Origin: Monosiga brevicollis MX1
Lineage: Eukaryota > Opisthokonta > Choanoflagellata > Craspedida > Salpingoecidae
Assembly (NCBI RefSeq): GCF_000002865.3
Contig: NW_001865080.1
Location: 17,875-60,616, forward strand
DNA: 42,742 nucleotides
Direction of reading: 5' to 3'
The position numbers and the translations under genes were made by a program. The notes beneath the pieces were generated by a model that saw only the letters and a program-made list of their open reading frames with translations, did no database searches and was not told where the DNA came from. This document shows positions 29,404 through 39,700 of the stretch, one piece after another (position 1 is the first letter of the stretch; each line of letters starts with the position of its first letter).

Positions 29404-32392
29404 ATGCGCGCCACGGCGCAGCAAGCCCGCACCAGGGCCATGCCCTCGCTCTACCTGCTTCTGCTCCTCCTCTCCCTGACAAGGCCACTTGTATGTCACG
29501 CCAAGGTCGATCTCGATCTTGCGCGCCAGCTCATGGCACCTCAGCTGCAGGCCATTGCCAATTTTCTGGACGCTTACGATACAGCCCGGAGCACGCTCCA
29601 ACCAGCGGCGCCCTTGCCTGCCTCCTCAGCCGGCTCTGCTGCTCCAGCTGCTGCTGCCCGGGGCCCGACACAAAGCCCGGGCCCAATCATTGACAAATGC
29701 ATCTATGATCTCAATGAGCTATTCCCGCGCATCCTACCCCCCGGGGATCAAAACTTTTCCCACCGCAACCTGACCCTCAACGGCCTGCGCATGGTCGATG
29801 CCTGGGGCAAGCTTCCGGCCGGTGTCCTCACCAGCCCACCTTCCATCCAAATGTTCGGTGACTATGCCGAATGCATATCCTTGCACCCGCCGAGCATCCC
29901 ACTCCAATTTTGCATGGTGGAAGGCTTTGAGCAGGTGACCCCCAATGAAACCCATGTCCTGGCCGCTGAAACCACCCAGGTGGCCTCGTGGGGCATCTGT
30001 CTCCCACGCTCCTGCAACGAGCCCTCAGTCAAGTCCCTGGTCGACAACGCCACCGCCACCTACCTACCTGGCCTCTTCTCCTCCACCACAGTCCACTGTG
30101 CCCGCAGCCAACATGTGACTCCGGGCAATGCTTCCGTTTTCATCGTCCTCGGCCTGCTCGTCGCGCTCGTTGCTGCCGGCACCGGCCTGCACCTCTGGCT
30201 TACCCTCCGAAGCCGACTCTGGGCCCCCAAGCTCTTGCTCGAAGAGAATGGCTATGCTTCGCCCCGCGCAGATGGCACGGCCTCGAATCGCTACTCTTGG
30301 GCACGCGCTTCCGTCTCGGATGACCCCAACCAAGTAGGTGACCCCTCCCCATACCAGCGAATTGTATCCCCGCCCAGCTCTCAGCCCTCCTCCAGTGAAC
30401 CCCTCTCGCGCGACGTCTTGGTGGATCACCCCGCCAATGCCGCCAACGCCGCCAACGCTGCCACCCGTGACCATTACGCTTCCACCAATGGCCCGGTGAA
30501 CAGCACAGGCCCTGGCCTTCAGACCCGTCGTGCTGCCCCTCTGAGCAATGGCCATACTGGCAGCAACCACAGTAGCATGGAAGAGGCTCCAGTCACCGCC
30601 ACGGTGGCAACGCCGACAGCAGTTGACGTTGGGCCAAATCGCCTTGCGTCCAACTTGGCGCTCACCCGCTCTCTGCCGGGCTTTCGTCAGAAAAGTTTGG
30701 CAGCTGGGCCGGGTGCTGGTCGTGACTTGCGGCTTAGCCCCAGCACTCCGCGCTACGAATTGGATCTCGCCGCCCCGCCCACCCCAAGCGAAGAGGCAGA
30801 GGATCAAAGTCACATCGATGGCTCTTCCGAACACGCGCCACTCCTCAAACGCATCTCCTTCGACGGCCTCACTGCCGCCAGTACCCCCTTTCAGGGCATC
30901 ACAGAGCCTCAACCGCCCGCCTGGCAGCGCTGCCTGCTGGCCTTTTCGCTCCGCACAAACCTCCCGCGCTTGCTAAGCATGCAACGCAACCGCCACTCCA
31001 TCGCCATTTTTGATGGTATGCGCAGCTTAAGCATGTTGTGGGTTATCCTGGGCCACAGCTGGCTCTGGATCTTCAAACAATGGCCGCAAAACATGGTCGC
31101 CGTGATTGCCCTAGGCGATCGGCTTTCCTTTCAGGCTATCGCTGCCACCTCATACGCGGTCGATACCTTCTTCTTCATCTCGGGCTTTCTGGTCTGTTAC
31201 AGCTGCCTGACGGTGCTCAAGAAGCGCAAAACCCTCCCCTGGTTGCGATACTACCTGCACCGTTACATTCGCTTGACCCCGTCCTATGCATTGGTCATGC
31301 TTCTGTTTGTGAATCTCTCCCCTTTCCTTGGCGACGGGCCCGTCTTTTACCGCCAGCAAGAGAGCATGTCCATGGATGCTTGCGAAGGCCTCACTCGCTC
31401 GTCCTGTGGCTGCGCCAAGTACTGGTGGGCCAATTTTCTCTACATTCAGGTACAAGACCCCGACGGCAGGATCGAAGCGCGCCTCGCCAGCCCTGACCGA
31501 CTTTTTTGCTCTGCATGCTTCCTGCGGCCTCGCTTCGTAGAATTACTACCCGAGCTCAGATCCCAACAATGAGTGCATGGGATGGACCTGGTACCTGGCG
31601 CTCGACATGCAAATGTATTGGGCCAGCCCCCTCTTGCTTTTGATCCTCCACCGTCACAAGGTGTGGGGTATGATCGTCTGGTCTGTGGCCTTGCTGGCCA
31701 GCATCGTGATTCCCTTTGCACTGGCCTATCACTACCACCTCTCTGCCAACGCCTTGCCGGGCGTACCGGGGGAACATTTTACCAGCCGGACCGATCAGGG
31801 CAACATCTTTTCGCTCATCCAGAATAAGCCCTGGACGCGCATGGCGCCCTACCTCATGGGCATCATGCTTGCCTATCACCTGACTGTCCGCCACAACTCG
31901 TACAGCCCCCAGCTGCGGCTCAAGCCTGCCCTTCATGCGGCCGGCTGGGCGGTGAGTGCGGCTCTGCTCTTCATCATCATCTATTGTGCCACCGGCTTTC
32001 AAGCGCGACTGTTCGACTACAACTTTTCCCAGTTTGAGGATGCCGTCTGGATCTCCCTGTGCCGTCCTCTCTGGGCATTGGTGCTTTGCTGGATCACTTA
32101 TACCTCGGCCATGAATGCGGCAGGCTGGGTCTCAGACCTGTTGGCTGCCCCATTTTGGCTGCCTGTCTCCCGCCTCACCTTTAACGCATATCTGATTCAC
32201 CCAGTCGTGTTGAACACCTTCTTCAACAACCTCCGACAACCGATTTACTATCAGGACGGCGTGGCCATCAACTTTTTCATTGGCAACACCGTCATGAGCT
32301 ATGCTGCGGCGGGCTTGGTCGCGTTGTTGGTGGAGATTCCTTTTGCTGAGCTCGAAAAGGTTTTTACTTCCCGCAAATGGCGCAAGCCATAA
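29404..32392 (+). CDS. NRF-6-type membrane O-acyltransferase (acyltransferase 3 family), 965 aa
   Basis: Two exons: 29404-31449 and 31541-32392. Residues 1-33 are a signal peptide (hydrophobic LYLLLLLLSL ending in CHA). The secreted part is an NRF domain with spaced cysteines (DKCIYDLNELF, YAECISL, FCMVEGFEQV, WGICLPRSC). A first membrane segment follows at about 243-268 (VFIVLGLLVALVAAG). Then comes a long Ser/Pro/Ala-rich linker, and an integral membrane acyltransferase-3 domain from about 530: GMRSLSMLWVILGHSW with the key His, FFISGFLVCYS, and YYLHRYIRLTPSYAL. The type member is C. elegans NRF-6 (nose resistant to fluoxetine), implicated in uptake or transport of lipophilic molecules. Substrate here is unknown. 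An ATG 36 nt downstream (MPSLYL) would give an equally good signal peptide. Confidence 0.9.
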
Positions 32393-33024
32393 CCCTGTCT
32401 TTTAATTCCTCTGTCACAAGAGGGTGCTTGTGTGCTGTGTTCATGTGGAATCCGTACGTCGAGTGTATGGAAGTGGGTTTGCCAGCGCAATGGGCTTGTG
32501 CTTCAGGCTGCCACAGCTGTTTCCGACCAGAGAAAAAATGTTGATTGATTTCATGCCAAGAACGTCTTGTTGTGTTTTCGTTTTTGTTTTTTTGTTTTTT
32601 TGTTTTTAGCTTTCTCCTCAACCCTGATAATTGAACAACCAGATTTAAGCAGGGCTGTCTAGTCGCATTGGGCATGCGATTATGGCAGAGGCCATTTCAA
32701 CATCAACTTACATGTGAATCAAGAGGGGCAGGAGAATCGTCAATTCGACTTGTGAAGACTTTGGTTGGCGAGTACGAGAAAGAGGCGCAAGAGCATGAAG
32801 AAGAATCTGATGGTCGATGGTCGATAACTCAAACAGGATACTCGGGGACTACACGCCAGACTGGGCATGCAGGGAGAAAAGGGAAGATGATGATAAGAGA
32901 CGGCAGGCATGGAATGAAGAGAAGCGGCCAAGGTTACGAGAACGAGAACCAGCTCGAAACAAGGAAAAAGGAAAAAAAACTTTCAAAGATCTGGTCTTGT
33001 GCACGGACAGCAAAAACGATGTGC
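32393..33024. other. Convergent acyltransferase / MNK 3' spacer
   Basis: No gene seen; 3'UTR sequence with a T-rich run at 32578-32610. The long plus-strand frame 32668-33465 is an antisense shadow of the MNK 3' exon at its right end. Confidence 0.5.
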
Positions 33025-34254
33025 TCAGTCCCGGAAGCTGGGCGTCACAAGTTCGTCAAGATCGTTCTCACGAATCTCATTGAAAGCTCGAGCAACAACG
33101 TGACGCGAGGACCGACGTCGCTGGCTGATGGTGCTCTTGGTTGGGTGGCAAAGTTTCAGGCTCTCGCTGCTCACGTTCATGCGCCGGTGTGTTGCATTGG
33201 CTGCATCTGCAAATTGATCAAGGGTATTGCGGCGCTGCCGGTCGCGCAGAATCTCTGGCGTCTTGAGAGCAATGGCTGGGGGGTCATGACGAATCCATGG
33301 ATGCATCAAAACTTGCCGCGCAGTCAACCGCTGCAACAAACAAATCAGCAACCAAAACAGGTGAGCGAGGACCGCTTGGTACCAGCAGACGCAAGGAAAG
33401 AAAAGAAACCGAGGAGGGGTTGGGGACTTGGCGTACGTCTTCGGCGCGAACAAGGAGACGTGTGATAAAGTCCTTGGCCCCGCTGGAGATGTGATGCCAA
33501 TGCGAAGCAGGAAAGCTGAATTCTCCTCCAGAGATGGCGTCCAAGAGTTCCTCCTATCTCATGGATGGTCAGTGCAGTGCCCGCGCCGTCCCCATGCATA
33601 AGCAAAGCCTGAGTGAGAAAGGGGGTGCGCTCAACCTGGATGCCGCGACCACAGCCAATAGCTGCATGAAGATAGGGGCGTCGATGCAGACGAGGTAACA
33701 GACCGTGTGTAGCGCTGCCATTTGACCTCTAAGTTGAGCTGCCGTGTTTGAGTTGGCGGGACCTCGAAAAGGGGCCTGGCCCGAAAGAATGAGATAAGTC
33801 ACCACACCCAGCGACCAACAGTCGCAAAGAAAATCGTAGCTAGCGGCTCCGCCAAAAATGGCGTCGGCCACCTCGGGTGACATGTACTCTGCAATCGGGC
33901 AATACGCACGCACACACGTGGTGCAAAAGGGGGGTGAGGACTTGACATGGGGTCGAAGGTTTCAAAGCAAACAACAACAACAACAAAAGAAAAGGAGGGG
34001 GGAACAAAAAGGTACCTGGAGTTCCGACCGGAGTCATCAGCGGCTTGCTTCCATTGGAAGAGTCGATGACGGCGGCGAGATTGAAATCACAAATTTTAGC
34101 AGGGGTAACCTTGCCTTCATGTTGACAGAGAATGTTTTGGGGTTTAATGTCGCGATGCACAATGCCATTGCGATGGAGGTAGCTGATGCCGCTAGCAACG
34201 TCGCGTATAACCATGCTCGCCAGGCGCTCCGTAAAAGCGGAGAGGCCCTGTCGA

Positions 34255-34291
<37 letters not shown>

Positions 34292-35456
34292 CGATGAAAA
34301 TGAGTTGAAGGGAGAGGCAAACAGGTCTGGGATGAGTGGCAGAATGAGGTCGTGCGAGTGCGATCTCCTGGACCCCAAGAGCGGTGCGAGCGAGGTGGGG
34401 AAGAGGACGCACACGAATGCATTCCATTAGATTACCACCAGCCATGTGTTCGTAGACGATACAAAATCGATCAGGTTCCTCAATATAAGTAAAGTACTGC
34501 ACAACATTGGGACACGCTCCCACCTGACACGTGCGCGAGTCAAAAGAGCAGCGGGTGTTGCAGGTCAGCAAACGAAGCGGAGCTGGCAAAGGAGAGCGCT
34601 CAAGGGCTGGACATACTCTGACGGCAATGTCTATTTCCCGCAAGACTTGCTTGCGATCGAATTGATCGGTGGCTTTAAAAACAATCTTGACTGCACGACG
34701 CTTGTGCGTTTCATACTCGAAACACTCGTTCACGACGCTGAAAGCGCCTTTACCGAGTTGGGGGCCCATGCGATACCGTTCTGCCATAGCAATCCAGCAG
34801 CACAGCGGTGGGAGGGGGATGAGGGGATAGGAGGTACGCATCAAGCAAAAAAAAAAGGGGGTGGGGGGTTTCGGGACTAGGCAATGGGTGAGGTAGGGCT
34901 GAGCCGTCAAGTACAGAGGGGAAGCTGAGGTCTCACCATCAAAAGAGATGGGCTTTTGCTTGATGACGACCTTTTTCTTTTTCTTTTTGACGGCTTTGCG
35001 GTCAGGGAGAGCAACGTTGAGGAGGGCTGAGTTGCTGTCGGTGGATGCATTGAGGTCGTCGCGGGAGGATGTGGAGCTGGAAACTGGGGTGGGGTTCTGC
35101 GAGCTAATCGCGCGAGGAGCAGAGGAGGCTGGATATTGGGTTGAGCTGTGAGGGGACAAGACCGAGTCATTGTGGGAGCGGGCAGTGCGCGAAGAGGCGG
35201 CATCGTCTTGGGAGCTGGACGGATATGAGTCGATGTTGGTGGGGGTCTCGGGGTTGCTGCCCTGGCCGTTGCTGCGATGGGGTGACCCATTCTGGAGGCG
35301 GTTTAGAACGGTGGCACCTCGTAAGCTGTCAAAGGTGAAGACGTCGGGCTCGGCCGAGGAGCGCAGTGAGCGGCCCTCCTCGGAGTTTTGGGGTAGAGGC
35401 GGTACTGGGGTACCCAGCTGTTCGGCGCCGCTCTCGCCACGATCCAAGGCTGACAT
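33025..35456 (-). CDS. MNK-like (MAPK-interacting) protein kinase, about 534 aa
   Basis: Model: 35456-34937, 34780-34617, 34523-34413, 34247-34016, 33888-33763, 33728-33700 (small exon, uncertain), 33553-33437, 33330-33025. The first exon is a Ser/Pro-rich tail ending in a Lys run (VKKKKKKVVIKQK), like the basic eIF4G/importin-binding region of MNKs. Kinase motifs: GKGAFSVV, Lys205, HRDIKPQN (296-303), KVTPAKICDFNLA, GTPEYMSPE, DCWSLGVVTYLILSGQAPF. The sequence KVTPAKICDFN parallels KVSPVKICDFD of human MNK1/2, and the C-terminal RRNTLDQFADAANATHRRM parallels the MNK RNSSTMDLT.FA..A.A.NRQL. MNKs phosphorylate eIF4E downstream of MAPK. Here DFG/DFD is DFN (319-321), and the cysteine-rich insert after the PPF region of animal MNKs is missing. 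Confidence 0.88.
34257..34287. repeat. Poly-A tract in an MNK intron
   Basis: About 28 A residues on the plus strand; on the gene's strand this is the T-rich tract directly before a 3' acceptor. Confidence 0.9.
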
Positions 35457-36555
35457 GCCGAAGGGTGCCCAAGTTGCAGCGCAGCAGCAGCAAAGTCCTG
35501 ATTCCAACAGCGGCAGCCAACACGCATCCGGTGGCAGCAGGCAGGGGAGCTCCAAAGTGGCTGATGTCGAGCGCACTCAAGAGCCCAAAGCACCAATCAC
35601 ACAGCCAAAGCTGCCGGAAAGCCGGACAGCGAGAGCGCGCGCGCGAGACAGAGAGAACGCGCGCGCAGACACACGCACACACACACAGCAGGGGGCTTCG
35701 TCGATCACGTTGATCGGTGTTGTTGTTGTTGTTGTTGTTGTTGACTTGCTCTTCTGCACCGTAGGGCCGTGTGGGCGGGGTGGTCTGCTACAGCGGTCTG
35801 CTTGGCTTGAATCACCAGTGTAGCTGCCAACGGCGCTGGAAATCGTTGACCAAGTCGTCGTTCGGTGCGCGCTGCCATATCCTATTTTTTTTTTTTTTTT
35901 AAGCCATCTCGTCCTGTCAAGGTACTGCAGCAAAAGAAAAACACCAGAGACGGTGACTGAGAGGGAAGAGAACTTGAGAGGGATGGATCGGAAGGGAGGA
36001 AGAAGTAGAGAGGGGAAGGGAGGGAGAAGCGCGGTTAGAGAGGGGGAGAGGGATTGGTGGATGTTCAGAGGTGGATGCTGATGTCGAGTGGGAATTGACG
36101 TTGAAGAAGAGGTGAAAGGAGAGATGCGTGTGATGTATGAGAGTGAGACAGAGATGTGTGATAAACTGTATACCTGACAAGAGAGAGAGGCAAAGGCGAT
36201 ATAGCCGGCAGAGTGAGAGGTGTGACGAGCGTCAACAGCAAGAGAGGAGAGGACTACTGGTGTTTGGCTGAAGAAGTGTCAGTCCTTGGGGCAGCGAAGA
36301 CAGGCATGAAACGACGCCAACCCGCCAGGTGCTGAAGCCATTGGTGCAGCAGCATTCGCACCCATCGTGTACCTGTCGACTCCATCAAACCCGGGCTGAT
36401 CACGGCTCGGACGGGACTCGGGTCGGCGCTGCCGTTTGCCCGACCCAACCGAAGAAGCGCAGATGTTGTTTTTATATCCGAGAGATGTCTTTAGAGTACT
36501 GAACGTTCATCTTACAGGGGTCATTGTTAGATTGTGGTCCTAAGCGTGGGCGAAA

Positions 36556-36642
<87 letters not shown>

Positions 36643-36742
36643 CTTGTTCCGCGTGCACGACCGTTCAGACGGCGGCGGCGAGAGCCGAGTGGTGTTGGGT
36701 TGTGAGGACGGCGAAGCGGGTGTTGTGGGGTTTCAGGTTGAA
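35457..36742. other. Divergent MNK / ELP1 promoter region
   Basis: No gene seen. Alternating CG/GA near 35630-35690, a TTG triplet run (35720-35742), poly-T (35885-35900), GA-rich DNA (35945-36200) and the CT tract at 36560-36638. A pyrimidine-rich acceptor-like TTTCAG at 36731-36736 just before the ELP1 ATG suggests a 5'UTR intron. Confidence 0.5.
36560..36638. repeat. (CT)n microsatellite
   Basis: About 39 uninterrupted CT units, about 105 bp upstream of the ELP1 start on its sense strand. Confidence 0.95.
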
Positions 36743-39700
36743 ATGAAGAACTTGGCTGTGACGCGCCAATGGCGCTCTGCTGCGGGCACGGCCCCCAACG
36801 TGGAGCAGCTGGCCATCAACGTCGACACTGAAGGCCTCTACAGCGCCAGCAGCGGCGCGGTACACTACCACAATGACGAGCTGACCGAGGTGCGTGCCCT
36901 CAAGAACAACGGCGCTTGAATGTCCGCGGGACACATTGCTCATCTCGAGACGTTGCGCCTCGTTTCATCCGCATCCACAGGTCGTGGATCAGCACGAGCT
37001 TGTGCCCGAGGCCAGCCTTTGCGGTCCTGTCGTGGCCCTGCAGCACTTGGCCCTGCTCGAGTGTGTCAATGCCGTGACGGCTCTGGGCCAGATGTACAAC
37101 ATCGAGCCCCTATCCCATGAGGTGAGCCTGGGAACATTATCCCACTTCCCCTGCAGTTTCTTCATCCCACCTCCCCTCTCATTGGCACCGTGTCAAACCA
37201 TCTTGGTGCTCTAGGTCGAGCTTGTCGGCGAGGTGCCTGGCGGCATTGAGGCTGCTGCCTGGAGCCCCGATGAAGAGGTATGAAGGCCCTTGTTCTCATC
37301 TTACAGACTTTCCTTCTCGATTCCAGTCTCTCGGTGGGCCTACCCCCGCCTGCCGTTGGCCCCAGCTATGCTCGGCTGACCTGAATGCTGCCCTCTTTGG
37401 CACTTGCCCTTGCTGTAGTTTCTCGTCACCGTCACGTGCAATCAGCAGCTCCTCATGCTGACCAAGGACATGGACGTTCTAATTGAGACCCCGGCCCGGC
37501 CCACGGACTATGGTCTGGATCAGCCTGTCACTCTAGGTGGGTACCCAAAAACTGGCAAGTCTTCCATGACCCAAACGATTGGCGGCCCTCATCCAGGTAC
37601 CTCGTCCGCCACCTTTCAACAGGATGGGGCAAGGCTGAAACTCAATTCCAAGGCAAGGCGGGCAAACTTTCAAGCCGCCCGCGCCAGGTGGAAGCTGCCG
37701 TGCCTTTTGATGATGGACGGGCACGCATTTCCTGGCGTGGGGATGGCGAGTTCCTTGCCACCTCCACCCTGGATGAGGATGCTCGATCTGAAGGCCACCT
37801 CCGCAAGCTTCGCATCTGGCGCCGTGATGGCACCCTTTCTGCCACAGCCGAACGCGTCCGTACCCTGCTTGGCGCTCCCACAACCAACAGTCCCTCGCCT
37901 TCATTCTTTCAAAAGCACACCTGCCACCGTCGCCTCATCCGCGCATTTTGCTGCTGCAGGTGCCTGGCTTGGAGTCTTGCTTGGCCTGGCAGCCCTCTGG
38001 CAGGCTAATTGCTACCAGTCAGCGACTACCCAGTGCCCACCACATTGTTTTCTTCGAACGTAACGGTCTACGGTACGCCCCCAGCTTCGCGTGGCATTCC
38101 AAGAAATAAGCCCCGCTTCTCAGTCGCGGGTCCTTGTTGTTACTGCTGATGTGACTTTTTTTTTAAAAAGATGACTTTTCTTCCGTTTATTCTTTCTCCG
38201 CCACTCATCACTTTTGACTGGCTTTGCCTCAGCCATGGCGAGTTTGCGCTGCCGTTTGCACAGTCCGAGGTGCACGTTCGACACTTGGCCTGGAATGCCA
38301 ACTCGACCATCTTGGTGCGCACCTTGCCAGAGTCGCGGGCGGTCCTTCCCCATCTTTTTTCTTGGGTCGAAGACGAGGCAACCTGACTGCGGCTCTCATC
38401 CGTACCCATAGGCTGTCTGGCTCCAGCGCCTAGGCGAGAATCAAGAGCCCACTGCTGAGAGCATCTTGCAGCTGTACACAGTAGGAAACTATCACTGGTA
38501 CCTCAAGTTTGAGCGCCGCTTTGCCGCTGCGGCCAGCTTGGCCAGCCTACGCTGGCACTCAGAAGATGCAAATCGGTACGTGCTAACTTGCGCTAACCAG
38601 TCGAATATATCCCACAGACTCACAATCCATGCACGCACGCGCTTAACAAACTTGTGCGCGTGGCTGTGTCTCCGTGGGGTGGGGTGGAACAGGTTGTACA
38701 TGGCGACCACAGATGGTCGGCTGGAAGGTCTCGAGCTACATCGTGCAGTGTCGCGTCCTGCCATTTCGTCTGGAATGGATCAGGGTCATGTAAGCGCAAG
38801 TCGTTCTGGTTTCGATCCCCTCCTGCTGTGCTACACACGCCTATCCCTCGTGGATCTTATGACTCGCCCAACCGAACCTGCTGTGCACAGGTGGCCGTCA
38901 TTGATGGACCCAAGCTGCTCCTCACTGCCTGTCGCCAGGCCGTTGTACCGCCCCCCATGGCTCAGCAATCACTTCAGCTACCTGCAAGCATCGTGGCAGT
39001 GGATGTGCAATCGTTTCCCACGGTACGGATCTGCCCATCCACAAGTCCACACGTAGTTTGAGCGGCATGCGCACCAGCGCGAGACAAACAACGGCATGTG
39101 CCGCCAGTGCAGCCAGCGCAATCCTTCGACACCGTGTGTGTCTCATGTGACGTCATTTACTTACTGGGTCGTGGCACCTAGACGGGGTGTATGTTGGCCG
39201 CCGTAACTGCCGATGGTCAATTGACCCTGGGCCAGCTGGAAGCCAAGGGCGAGGCCACGCTCCAAGCAGCCCAGATGCTGCCCGATAACCTGGTGCTTGA
39301 TGTGCGTCACTATAGCGTGCCCGAAAAAAAAATGGCCCCAAAATGCTGCCGTCGTCTAACTCTTTCACCCGCATGTGTAGGGACGATTGATCGCGCACTT
39401 GTGCTTGCTCTCGGCCACGCGGGTGGCAGTGATTGTTGAGCAAGGGCTTTGGGTCTTGAGCATCAGTAGCACGATTCAAGTAGAGCGCCAGCTTTCTCTG
39501 CCGGCACCGGTGACGGCCGTGACGGTTGTGGATGGCACGCTCTTTCTTGCAACTCGCGAGGGCAAAGTTTTCCAAGTCAATGCTGACGCTGAAACCGTGG
39601 CACCTATGCCAACCCCCGCTGCATCCCACACCGAGGACAGCCAGTTTGTGCAGTTTCCCGAACCTGTCTACGACTTGGCCGTCGTAAAACTGGGAGGCAA

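Noticed and set aside
30064-30912. Minus-strand 282-aa frame opposite the acyltransferase linker
   Set aside because: Low-complexity shadow of the Ser/Pro/Ala-rich linker; no homology recognised.
32668-33465. 265-aa plus-strand frame in the acyltransferase/MNK spacer
   Set aside because: Its right half is the reverse complement of the MNK C-terminal exon; the composition is not protein-like.
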